Assembly: GCA_002914805.1 (NCBI GenBank)
Contig: JXTB01000098.1
Coordinates: 549,401 to 613,400 of the forward strand
Length of the DNA: 64,000 nucleotides
Direction of reading: 5' to 3'
DNA from: Parasponia andersonii
Taxonomy: Eukaryota; Streptophyta; Magnoliopsida; Rosales; Cannabaceae
Made by a program: the position numbers and the translations under genes. This document shows, piece by piece, positions 36,864-48,390 of this stretch. Position 1 is the stretch's first letter, and each line of letters starts with the position of its first letter. The notes beneath the pieces are model-generated. The model did not search any database, was not told the DNA's origin, and worked only from the letters and a program-made list of their open reading frames with translations.

Positions 36864-38810
36864 CTACCGTCCTAATCCCATTAATCCAAAAAACCTCTTG
36901 CGTTGAAGTTCAACAAGCTTATGATCTCCAAACTTATGTTGCTTCATATAGCAAAGTTGGTAACAATATGACATAACAGCTACAAATAGCCATAAAATAC
37001 AAAACATGCCCATACCACATAACCAATAATATGAGTCTTTTAGTTGCGAGACAGATAAGCAGATCATTCTTCAGCTTTTGACCATCATGGACATAAAATA
37101 ATTTGATGCAAATAAAGACATCATTGTACTCAACTCAAGTGATTAATGCATAGACAATTCTATTACATCATGTATTGGAATTGGATATACTTCACCACAG
37201 GTTTCTTAGAGCCACAACTTAACTTTTCATGTTTCTAAGGCCTAAATTTACAGTACATATTGTAACCAGAAATAGTGTTGAACAACTTGCTGAGAGCATT
37301 AAAAAAAAAAGATTAAGATTGTTATTGAGGAATTATTAGGCTTGTGAGATGAGAAAGGATTATTCTCAAGGTATGTAGCACATCAAGTATAAAAAAAAAA
37401 AAGGTCAAGCTTTGGATACGTGGTAGAATTTTCGAAAATGTTTCATTTTTTTTTTCTCGAATTCAAAGTGTTTTTATTATTTTAAATGGAAGAGACTTTC
37501 TTTTTTCTTTTTTTGAAATGGGAAAAATGGAAGAGACTTATTATTACAGTAGATGAGGGTGTACGTGCTCCGCACGTGTTAAGTATATATGGACATCATT
37601 GTATTATTTTGAGCATTTAATTATTCTTTATTGTTCGTCTTGGTTTGAGGAACGCATAAGATTAGCAAAAGACTAACATTAAGAAAATGCTATAGGTAGT
37701 AAAAATATTGGAGAGACTACATATTATAAGATTAGCAGAACACAATACTCTTATATATAAGTAAAAATGTCTGAAGTCTTTTTTTTTTTTTTTGGGTGGG
37801 ATTTATGGACAATACTTTTCCCAACTTAAATGTAACTGTATACCAACTGTCCGGTATAAGTACTTGAGATTAAAAAAAAAGGCGCTTCAAAATATATTAA
37901 TGGCCTCTTATAATAAATGCTTTATTCACTAGTAGGCTTAATGCCTTAATCTAGAAAAGGTGGAGTTTAAACTATGCAAGGATTTTTGCCACAAATGCAC
38001 TTCTTTAAATTCAACCTGATGCAATTGTTTTAGGATGATTCTGAGATTTTTTTTTTTTTTTGGTTGGAATTAAGAGACCCTCGTTTAGATTCTGCCGAGT
38101 GGACATGTTGAAAATTATAAGATTGAATAGTAAAGACAAAATTACAACAAATTAACTAAGAACGAGAGAAACTGGAAATAAAAGAAGAGAGTCTAGGAAT
38201 AGATAACAACAACATCCAATTATTTTCTTGTGAATATTCCTGGAAATTGAAGTTAGTTTTTACTACTCTTTCATGTATACGTACCCGCATAATATAGATT
38301 AACATTGCATGAAAATAATGAAGATAGATAGAATATTGCTCACGTTGTTGTGCATATATGTAGTCTTGCTTGAAAAGGCTCTGCTCTGAAGATCAACAAA
38401 TAATACACAAATTTTTTTCAGTAAGAACCTTATGAAAATAGAGATCCACAATAAAATTAGTGATTGGAAGCTAGAGTGCCGACCCTGCATAAGAATATCA
38501 GAAGTGAACAACAATGTAAATCTTGTGAACAGACCATGTCATCGGATAAAAAGTTTAATTCACTGCCAATAAGGATTTTATGAAAATCACTTGTTCAGAA
38601 TAGAATTTTAGAAATATCGAGTAGGTACGTAGTTATTAAAATACTATGAACATACAAGCGGTAATTAGAACAAGTTCCCTTAATCTTTCCAGAATAATTC
38701 CATGTGCTCCCAGGCCTTGAAATTTTCAATTTGAAGACAAGAAAGACAGATTTTTGTAGTAACAAACACTAAATTAACTATGCCAAAAAATAGGAACTGC
38801 TAGAGAGTAT
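36864..38810. other. Intergenic stretch, no confirmed genes
   Basis: The minus frame 37067-36864 encodes 67 residues with a hydrophobic stretch, MFCILWLFVAVMSYCYQLCY. I cannot support it as a gene: no homologue is recognised and its context is repetitive. The rest is AT-rich with poly-T tracts. Confidence 0.4.
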
Positions 38811-38818
38811 ATATATAT

Positions 38819-39062
38819 GGTTGCCAATCCAAAAGGTATTTTTTTTTCTTTACCTATGGATAGGTATTTTTTTTTTAGCCATTAGATTACTATCTAATAG
38901 TGATCCAATTGTTATAATAAAGTGCATAAAAAAACGTGTATCATTAATGCTCTTTCTTTCTTTTACTTTTTACAATAAAAAAATGTGCATGCTAAATTTT
39001 CATTGGCCAAATTGATACCTACCTATAGGTAAAAAAAAAAAATATCCACTGAATTGGTGCCC
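38819..39062. mobile_element. (TA)n-flanked MITE-like element, copy A
   Basis: The copy starts GGTTGCCAATCC directly after a TA run and ends GAATTGGTGCCC before another TA run, giving inverted ends (GGCACCAATTC against GGTTGCCAATCC). It contains the internal mirror ACCTATGGATAGGTA and, near its right end, ACCTACCTATAGGT. It is 244 bases long with no coding capacity. Confidence 0.65.
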
Positions 39063-39084
39063 ATACATATATATATATATATAT
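39063..39084. repeat. (TA)n tract between two inverted MITE copies
   Basis: A short alternating AT run shared as flank by copies A and B. Confidence 0.9.
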
Positions 39085-39282
39085 GGTTGTCAATCCAATA
39101 GGTATTTTTTTTTTTATCTATGCATAGGTATCAATTTGGGCAATGAAAATTTAGTACGTACATTTTTTTATTATAAAAAATAAAAAAAAAAAGAACATTA
39201 ATTATGCACGTCTTTTCATACACTTCATTATAGTCGTTGGATGACCGTTACAAGTGACAACATAAAGAACTAAATTGATGTC
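39085..39282. mobile_element. (TA)n-flanked MITE-like element, copy B (inverted relative to A)
   Basis: It starts GGTTGTCAATCCAATAGG, and its interior is the reverse complement of copy A: CAATGAAAATTTAGTACGTACATTTTTTT here against AAAAAAATGTGCATGCTAAATTTTCATTG in A. It ends AAATTGATGTC followed by a (TG)n/(TA)n tract. Its right end matches the inverted start GACATCAATC of the copies at 8457 and 49293. Confidence 0.6.
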
Positions 39283-39289
39283 TTTGTGT

Positions 39290-41560
39290 GTGTATGTGTG
39301 TGCATATATAATTAAAGCTTGATTTTCTTCACCTCCTATCGTTCGCGAACACTTTTAACTATAAACAAAATCAATCTGCTTTAACTTCGTACTTTGCATG
39401 GTCATAAAATTGCTCTATGTTATTTTATTAAATTCCTTCCGTCGCAGAACAATCTTAATTTTTATTATCCAAAAAGACAAAAATGTATACAGTCATAAAA
39501 TGCTTGATACTTTATTTCTGTTCGACCGTATGCTGCATACAACAGATTCAATGTTTTTGGCTCTCTTAATTCCTTTCCTCCATAATAAATATTTGTTGGA
39601 TTTATTGAATACACATTCTTGACACATTTAGTCCATGTATTATAATATAATCAAAGCTAAGCCTAAGTTGATGATAAAATGCATGGACGTTACCGTGGAC
39701 ATTGTATACACAACCACTACTTAGAGGAAAGGCCAAGCAAGGGGACAACGGGTGAAATGAAAGCATGGGATCTAGAGGTATTTGGTGTTGCTCATATTTT
39801 ACCAGAGATGTTTACTAATAAATAGGATCATATTAGAGATTGCCAAGAAATACTTGGTATTATGATCATTGGAAGACCAATACCTAAATCCAAAGATACT
39901 CTAGAATCTTTTCGATAATATTTTCTCAAATTTTCATACATTCTTTAAGCTTTTCTCATCCCTTATATTTTCACTATAAAAAAGTCCAAGCATGTATAAA
40001 TAATATATATATATACATTTCAAAATCTAACATACTCAAATTCCCAAAAAATATTCTTAATTAATGATCATAATTGTAAAACTCAATATTAATAGTGTTA
40101 TCTCCATCAAATCGGGAGCCGTATGGACAGTAGTATCTAAAATACATTAAGACGTAGAAGCTTGGTAAGTGACGAGCTCTTGAAGCATAAGAACCCTTAA
40201 ATATTGTAGAAGTAAAAGCCCATTTAGCTTAGCAAGCTGAGAAGTCTCTATGGTGTGGGTTATATAGATATCAAATGACTAGTCCTCATACGGAAGTTAT
40301 GGGGTAAAATGGAGGGTGAAACTTCCAATTTTAGTTAAATACAAACAGTTTATATATATTTTATCTAAGCTATGTTAGAACCTTTGTCGTTAGACCTTGG
40401 ATATTAGTTGTATTTGTATTTATAGTAATCAACACAGTATATAACGCTGTACATTTCAACTTATTTGTTTTCTCGAGCTTTTTTTCATAAAGAAGGGCTG
40501 AGATTTAATGGATTTTCGACGATTTTATTAATCAAAATTTGATGAATGTTATTTTAGTTTAAAAGAGATGCTCTTCTTTATAGATGGAGGAGAGGAGACA
40601 TTGAGAGCTCCATAAGCAATGTGGGGTTCTTTTCACCAAAAGAAGAAGGTGGCATGTGGCACCTCACTCATGTGTAGAGACCTCATATATCCGAGTGTGA
40701 TATGATGCCAATGCTAACATAATGAAAATTCGAGGATTTAATAGCCGAAATTTAAAAAATTAGGGACTAAAAATCATAACAATATACATAGTACGAAATA
40801 AAAGGCGTCACTAGCTCATATAACAAATGAGGGGTGCCATTCTTTGTGCCAATTGGGAGTATTTACACCTAATGGATCAAGTAAAGGTCTCATGGTGATA
40901 AAAGGCTCTCCCGCATAAATTTTATAAAAAATGGACCTTAATGCTATGTCACTGATTTAAATTTATTTAAATACGAGACAAAATTTTCTTTTTTCTACAT
41001 AGCCACTACAAGCTTTGTTATTAGCCTCCTTCATGAATTTTTGTCGTGATCAAACTGGAGAAGGTGAGTCATCATTATATCTCGAGTTTGTTTTCGACCA
41101 TCGTGATTGAACTTAGGCTAGATATATATACATATTTTCTATTCGTATTTACCCAAATGAATTTTTACTAAATGGTGGGGACGCAAAAGCAATTTTGGAT
41201 TCCCAAAATTTTTGTTAGAAAAAAGTCTATTCATGAAAAAATATATTTATTATGGGGTTTATAGTAGGGTGAAAATTGATAATGACAATAAAAAATTTTA
41301 ACCCTCCCCATGTCGCACAAATTTGAATCTTATTTTAAGTTAATATTTAAACATACGAGATAAAATACATAATGCCAATCTGATCTAATTGTAGGAAACC
41401 TATAAACAAATTCCAGCTGCATCTTTTATACAATTTCGGCTACCAATTAAGTAGATTATCACACAACTAACTAGTTGAGTACCGACCGCTTTGACCATCT
41501 ACTTGCTTCTTGTGCACCTTGTTTTTGCTGTCTTTCCAACTGAATTAACTGCCATTAGCT
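39290..41560. other. Intergenic stretch, no genes recognised
   Basis: AT-rich. The open frame at 39398-39622 shows no family resemblance. No RNA gene seen. Confidence 0.5.
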
Positions 41561-41562
41561 TG

Positions 41563-43462
41563 TGTTAGGGAATATGCCCTAAAGTTTATTTACTGAATTA
41601 AATACTTAAAAGTACATTTTTATTAAGTTTTTGCATGTAAGAAAAATTTGGTTGATATAATTATTCATTATCATAAATATTTTTTAGATTATTTATTTTT
41701 TAGATTATTTATGTAATCATTATTCAGTAGGTAAAGTATTTATACGTGAAGATTGAATAAATAGATAATAATCTAAAATGGTTTGTAATGATTAATTATA
41801 ATTATGAACTATAATTAAGTTAGCATTATTACGACGGTATGTCAACACTGGAATGGATGAATCTTATTCGGATTATTTAATGTGGAGATATTAAAGGATG
41901 GAAGTACTTTATATAATACGATTATATAAGACTAGATCAGATGAATTTTAAAATCATTAATAACTTCTGTGATATAAATAGAGAGTTCAAAATTCATTAC
42001 TAAGATGATCATATATAAAATAGTCTTAATTTTGAGTTATTAATAACCTCCTATTTGTGACATTGTGTTATTTTAATTTACTCAGTAAAAGTTTGCTTGT
42101 GTCAAATTCAACCCTTGTATTTTGAAAACACAATGAAACAAATAGCTGAGAATATTAATACACAAATATAGAATCCATTCATTTTCTTTTTGAAAATTAA
42201 AAATAATTCTCTTGAATAATTGATTGAGGAATTGAACAATAAAGCACTCAAATCTGCGAGATAATCACAGATTAATTGTTTATTAGATAATCAAATAGAA
42301 TTCATAGACTAAGATGTAATTTGAGAGGTAATAGAATTACCTAGCCCTAATTATGACCTACTTATGGAGGATTAATCTATCTATAATGATTAAATCAATG
42401 GACAATTCAACGCTTTTAGTTGAATAAATTATACTATAAATTTAAGAGTGCAATTTCAGGTTTATAGTGGAATAACACTGGAATTAATATTTTTATTTAT
42501 TGATTTAAGAGTTAATTTGATGATCAATTTATTGGAGCTTGAATTATAGATCCATATGTCCTTTCTCCATTTTCTTTTTACTATAACTTATGTAAGATTA
42601 ATAATTGAATTAATTTATAATTGTTATAAATTAATATATCACAATGGTAAATATTATGACATAACATAATAGCTAAGTTATGTAATAATGGTTAGAATAT
42701 AATTTACATATGTTACATACAAAAAGTTAAATTGTCCATGACTGAATTAATTGATTTATTTTAGTTAATTAAAAATTACCTATTATATCTTATATATAGA
42801 TATGAATGTTAGTGCAAATCTATTTATATGTCTTTAAGCAGATTTTGTAGTATAGGTAAGTGCTTAACTTATTTAAAACTTAAATAAACTAATAAATAAT
42901 TAAATATGATTTAATTATTTTCATGGGCAATTTAATAAATGAGTGGGAGCCAAATAATTAGGTATTCCCACTCATAATACTACTACTACTTTTATATAAT
43001 TGAAGTTGAAGAAAGGATAAAATAGAGTTAGACGAAAAAATTGATCTCTTCATCTGCGCCAAAAATCTAGAAAGCAAAATAGTTTGTTATTAAGAAAAGA
43101 TACTACTATCAAGTTATTCTAAAGAGATATATAGAGAAATTAGTTCTCCTATTACTATTTTTTCTATTTACATCTAGAAAGAAAAAAATAATAAAAATAA
43201 ATAGTGTTATTTCAATTGTTGATCAAGGGATTACCCACACACATTACATACTTAGTAGGGTGATTAGAGAAGAAGACTCTTGGTATCAAAAAGAAAGCTA
43301 AAATAAATAAGTCTTCAAAGGTAATTAAATTCTTTTCTTTTTTTTTTATTGGTCAAAAGTCAATATATAACCATGTTGATCCTAGAAAAATTTGAGAAAT
43401 TTTTTAAAATCTTAGTGTTATAACGCGCCCGCTTATGTGAAATTATTTGTCTAAAACCAACA
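41563..43462 (+). repeat. Long terminal repeat of a Copia-type retrotransposon
   Basis: The repeat begins TGTTAGGGAATATGCCCTAAAG, a typical plant Copia LTR start, and ends AAAACCAACA. The next bases are ATTGGTATCATAG, the usual junction between a Copia 5' LTR and a Met-tRNA primer site. It is about 1,900 bases long and non-coding. No second LTR is visible in the window, so the element is truncated or its partner is lost. Confidence 0.65.
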
Positions 43463-43464
43463 AT

Positions 43465-43481
43465 TGGTATCATAGTGGTTC
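43465..43481 (+). other. Primer-binding site following the Copia-type LTR
   Basis: TGGTATCATAGTGGTTC starts two bases after the LTR end. The first eight bases match the initiator-Met tRNA primer site exactly. Later positions are diverged. Confidence 0.6.
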
Positions 43482-43793
43482 ATTGTTTATATTGATTTTT
43501 TACTTTTTTCTGTAATCTTAATTATGTGTATATGATTCAGTATGCACTTAATTTTTTTTTGGGCTTTATATGTTCTTTATGTGATGTTTCACTGTGTTCT
43601 TAAGTCGTTAATTATATGGTTTTCTTGGATTTTATTCTATTTTTTTATTAGATTAAAAAGTGTAAACCCAAATTTTTGGTATAGGTCTTATTTTATTTTT
43701 TTTTTCTATAATATGGAGGAATCTTCACTCAACTCAAATCCATGCAACAAGTCCCCTATATATAGCCTATTGTTGTTGCACAAAAACTAAAGG
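43482..43793 (+). mobile_element. Untranslated internal fragment of the Copia-type element
   Basis: AT-rich sequence following the primer site. An 82-codon open frame (43542-43790) is hydrophobic and does not resemble Copia gag. The fragment is interrupted by the hAT-type element at 43803. I cannot identify any gag-pol sequence on the far side. Confidence 0.4.
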
Positions 43794-43802
43794 TATGTTA
43801 TA

Positions 43803-44932
43803 TAGAGATGTCAAATGAGTCGGACTACCCATTTGGCACGAGGGTACAACACGAAAAAATTTGTGCCAAACACGACATGGCGCGAGGTAGCTTTAGGCTG
43901 TGCCAAGCATGATACGAGGTATTGGGCCATGTCGGGCTCTAATTTTTGGATACTATCGGCTGGCACGACACGACACAATCTTGGGCACAAGTACGACACA
44001 GCCAAAAAGCACGAAAAGTACAATCTAAAGTATTTTAAAAAATATTCATTTTTACTTTAACAATGTTAAAGACTTAAATGAAAGATTCTTTTTTATTTAC
44101 TTAAATAACTAATTTTACATCTTAAAAAAATTAATAATAATAATTACTAGTAAAAATAGCTAAATCGATATTAAAAAATCTTAAAGATTTGTTCACTTAT
44201 AGAATATACGCTAGTTCACATAATTTGAATAAAAAAATACCCCTTACCAAATAAAGTTTTGAGAATATGCAAATAATAATAGTTTGGGTACGTATCAACT
44301 TAATTAGGATTCATTCAAATTATTTTAACGAAAAAAATAATATTTCAACCTAAGAACTTTGTTATATTATTTATATTTGAAAATTTTTTATATCTTTTTT
44401 ATTTTTGCTTATAAATAAACTCATTTTTCTTGTTATTTATTTCAGAAACAGGTTTGCATTAGTGATTTTTGATTGAGTATTTTTTTTCTTCCAAAAAGTT
44501 GTGGGTATATTACATATTTTTGGTATTATTTTAAATCAAAATATAAAATTAAAATAAACTAATTTTTAAAAACTTCATAAAATATTGAGTACTAAAAGAA
44601 TGTAATAGGTAAACCGAAATCGGACGTAAAGATATGCTAGTATATTGGGCCCAATATATTTGACATAATACGAGTCTAACACATTTACAAGCACAAACAT
44701 GAGCATGACCCAACATGAGTATAAGCACGACTCGAGCACAAGCATCCCATGAGTACGAGCACAACACAAACCCAACATAAGATGTACCTGTGCTTGTGGG
44801 CCGTGATGGGCCTAGAGTTTTAAAATTTGGGAAAACACAAACACGACACGATATTTTGTTGGGATATGCTAAGCACGACATGAAGCACGAGCGGACATAT
44901 AAATTACGGCTATGGACCATCTGACACCTCTA
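43803..44932. mobile_element. Non-autonomous hAT-type element (1,130 bases)
   Basis: Imperfect terminal inverted repeats, TAGAGATGTCAAATGAG at the left and TAGAGGTGTCAGATGG (reverse complement of the right end), are flanked on both sides by the direct repeat TATGTTATA (43794-43802 and 44933-44941), which fits the 8-base target duplication of hAT. Both sub-terminal regions are dense in GCACGA/ACACGAC motifs (43835-44015 and 44690-44895), as expected for transposase-binding repeats. The AT-rich middle encodes no transposase. Open frames on both strands in the ends (for example 43815-44060 and 44549-44920) are by-products of the repeats. Confidence 0.8.
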
Positions 44933-44941
44933 TATGTTATA

Positions 44942-47480
44942 TATATATATATAAATATATATGATATATATGTATATAAGTGCATGTGTCATTAGATATA
45001 ATACATGTACAAGAGCTTGAAATTACGTCCAGGCACAATTAATGTGCATACAAAATGGCTTGGTCTCATAGTCAGTTCAAGCCCAAGCCCAAGCCCACAA
45101 GGATATGCTATTAGATTAGCATATATAGGTTGGGCTGAAACTCAACCTATTGGGTAGTCTACTTAGTTTTTTTGGTATTTTAAAAAAATACTAGGCTAGT
45201 TTTGTGGAATTAATTGCACAAGTATTATTATTATTACTTTTTTTTTGCAAATTAGATTTGTAACCATACGAAGAAAAGACGCTCAAGAAGACAAAATTAT
45301 AATAATTAGTTTTTAATTTTTATTTTAGATTGTAATTTAAATATTCAAGGAAACCAATCCAAGGCACAGTTTTTTTTTAATTAGTTAAATTATTTTATGG
45401 ATGTCTATCATATGATAATATCCTTGCATATATGACATGCCATACAGATTTAAGAAATGCCTACTCAATATGTTTTTATCAACATGACATACATACATAC
45501 ACATCATATTTTATTATTACTAATGCTATTAGTTCTAATTAATTTTATGTTGTATAGTGTGATAGTTTTTAATTAGTTAATATTTGGTAAATTCACATTA
45601 TATTTTAAGTTAGTAAATTAAATAGTTTAATTTATGGGTAGCTTGAAATACGTAACAAATTTAGATTTTATATAGGTTTTGACCTTATAGATTTTTCTTA
45701 ATTATTTTAAATAGTTAATAATAAATATTAATTTTAGTACAATATGTAAAAAAAAAAAAAAAAATAGCGTTGCTGAAAAACCTTTTTATTCACATTTTTG
45801 CTTGCGTGGATAAAAGGTACGTGGCTAAAACATCAACTTCTTGTAGTGTCGAAGAAGAGTAGTGCAGCCCTTTTAAAAAACACATTAATTATATATACTT
45901 TAATATTCCTTCTTACAAAATTCAAAATAAATAACACCTAGCGTCTATTCACCTTCCAAATGCGATTTTACTGAATTGGGACTCTTAAATTTACTCTAAA
46001 TAAAAATTGACTGTTAGACTTCTGTGATTATACGACTCGTCGTTTCATGACATATGCCATATGCATACAATTAATACTCTATAAATATGGCTCGCCATTT
46101 AAGAAGAGCTTCATTCTTCTTGGAAGCTTTCATTAATTACTTCCTGCTATAAAATATTGTGCAAAAAAGAAATTGAGTGGAAGAAAAAAAGTTAGGTGAT
46201 TCACTATCATTGATTGTTTACAATTTTGACAAAAATGAACAGTTACGGAGGAAAAACACTTATTATGTTTATTCATTTTTTATTTGGGAAAAGCGAATTC
46301 AAATTCTGAATTAAGTGGTCTAGTTAAAAATATAGACTAGTTAAATTTTTAATTCGTTCAATCTATGCCCTCAACCACGGAAAACAACCTGCACTGTCGA
46401 ACTCATGAATTTACCAGGGAAACTTAACACGGAGAATCAACAAATCTAGTAGCACCAAGTTCATGTTTTCGAATTGGGTTGCTCTCGAAAATATGGTCTC
46501 TATATTAGTCTCATATAATTATAACTATATTCAATAAGTTCAGCCAGTACAGCTTGTACTATTTTAAGATGAAATCAAGTAATTTGTGTTGGTTTATAAA
46601 TTAATTGTTTATTGTATGTAACTTTCCATCTTTTTTTTTTTTTTTTTTAAAGGACATTGTATGTAATTCTTACGTACTATAAACAAGTTTTCATATTGGA
46701 TAGAAGCATAATTAGTTTCTCATTAATTTTTTTATTAATATTACTCAAACTAATTAGTTATTTACCAAATTCTAAAATAATTTTTACATTGTGCATTCCG
46801 CAAAATTATTAATTTAGTAGATTGACCCAAATTAGATAGAAAATTTTATTATTTAACCGAAATTATTTGCGAGAAATAGTTCAAATAATTCGAAACTTCG
46901 TGACTTCATGTTAGTACGCTGCATTTTTTTGATATTATATTGAATAAAGAGTGATATAATTTCTCTTCTTAAGATAGATTATAAAATCTTATATTCTCTA
47001 TTAATGGTTTCAAGCTCATCGGGACATTTTTTTTCCAAAAAAAAAACAAAAACCATAAGTTGGGCAACCAAGTGATCAATCTCTTCCTTCTTCCTCAAGG
47101 AAGTATATCTAATAAAATTCTCCCAGTATTTTAACAAGCATATAAGAGGAACTATACCTGGCTACACAAATATGTTGGAATAATTTTATTTTTTTTTTAA
47201 AAATAGGAAAACTAAATATAGTCAAACTTCAAGAAAAGAGGATCTACTAAATCAAACTAGGCACAAACCACGCATACACATAATAATAAACATAAAGCTT
47301 AAATAAGACTTCATTTCACCAGTACTAGATGACCCAAACAGATCATATCTTCAACAAGACCCAACAAAAAAAAACTAGAAAACATTTAAAAAAAAAAAAA
47401 AACCCTAAAACTTTACCATGAAAAACATAGAAGAAAACCCAGATAGATAGATAGATAGATCGACATAATTAATTAACTAT
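44942..47480. other. AT-rich intergenic stretch
   Basis: It contains (TA) tracts near 44940-44980, a small CAAGCC triplication at 45079-45098 and poly-A/T runs (45750-45765, 46631-46648). No gene recognised. Confidence 0.5.
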
Positions 47481-47483
47481 TAC

Positions 47484-47917
47484 TTAGTAGTAGTCGTCAT
47501 CACTGACATAGCTGTTGTCATAGGTGATCTGCTTGTTTTGGGAGTAGGACCCGGTGGTGCTCTTGGACCTCTTGGTAGGTAGGGTAAGTAACGTGCTTGA
47601 GTTTCAGTTGGGTCTGATACTCGTGAGTGTAGCCATCCTCTTTGTTGTCGTATTTGTCCGTACGACAAAATGTCTTCTCTTGCTTTGCTTATACCCTAAA
47701 AGACCAGTGCTCTTGTCCACGAACTCCCCCGAGTAGTCTGTCTCCTCGAAAGTGGTGGAGACTTTGCTCTTGCGCTCTGAAGCTCAGTCGAGTCCTTCAT
47801 CAGACGGCCCCTGTTGCCCGATGATGATGAAGAGTAGGTTGAGACTTGCTTTGATGAGGGCACTACCTCACAGTAGCCACTGTATGCAACGGTATTTTAA
47901 GGTTTTTTTGGCGCCAT
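47484..47917 (-). pseudogene. Decayed small protein gene, unknown family
   Basis: The stretch is clearly richer in GC and in codon-like text than its surroundings. Minus-strand frames carry pieces of what looks like one hydrophilic protein: an ATG at 47917-47915 giving MAPKKP before a stop, then STTFEETDYSGEFVDKSTGL, YDNKEDGYTHEYQTQLKLKH and VTYPTYQEVQEHH, and an end QITYDNSYVSDDDYY with TAA at 47486-47484. The pieces lie in different frames, so at least three frameshifts or stops break it. It has no poly-A tail or obvious target duplication, which argues against a recent retrocopy. I do not recognise the family. Sequencing errors are an alternative to decay. Confidence 0.5.
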
Positions 47918-48009
47918 TGAGAGAGATGCAACAGATGTATTCTATCTCTTTTTTTTTTTTTTTCAGTTTGGTTATGGAGTTGTCAGTGTTTTAGGACCTG
48001 AGGTCTTCT

Positions 48010-48027
48010 TTATATATATATATATAT
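48010..48027. repeat. (TA)n tract left of MITE-like copy C
   Basis: A short alternating TA run directly before GGTTCTCAAT. Confidence 0.85.
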
Positions 48028-48124
48028 GGTTCTCAATATTTTTTTTTTACATTTAGGTTTTTTTTTATGTAGGTATATTTTTTAGTTGGATAACTATGAC
48101 TATAATGAAATAAAAATTGGTGCC
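48028..48124. mobile_element. (TA)n-flanked MITE-like element, copy C (97 bases)
   Basis: It starts GGTTCTCAAT and ends AAAATTGGTGCC, the same inverted ends as copy A, with (TA)n on both sides (48010-48027 and 48125-48141). The interior keeps GTAGGTATA and ATAACTATGACTATAATGAA. It is a deletion derivative. Confidence 0.6.
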
Positions 48125-48141
48125 ATATATATATATATATA

Positions 48142-48390
48142 GGCGGGTTAGTAGGCTAGTGATTATAAACAACACTCTCGCGTATAGACTGTACAACCCT
48201 CTCGCGTATAGACTGTTAAATCTCATCACGTGGGACCAACGTTAATGGCATTCGTAGGGACTGACATTATATATATTGGCGGGTTAGGAGGCTAGTGATT
48301 ATAAACAACCCTCCCTATCGTGGAGTATAGACTGTTAAATCTCATCACGTGGGACCAAACCAACGTTAATAGCATTCGTTGGGACTGACA
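48142..48390. repeat. Direct duplication of about 115-125 bases
   Basis: Copies 48142-48266 and 48278-48390 share GGCTAGTGATTATAAACAAC, TATAGACTGTTAAATCTCAT, CACGTGGGACCAA and GGGACTGACA. Copy 1 also contains a short internal repeat (CTCTCGCGTATAGACTGT twice). The ATATAT spacer between the units continues the (TA)n theme. Confidence 0.9.

Noticed and set aside
44549..44920. 123-codon minus-strand frame in the hAT element
   Set aside because: Produced by the sub-terminal repeat arrays. It has no transposase motif.
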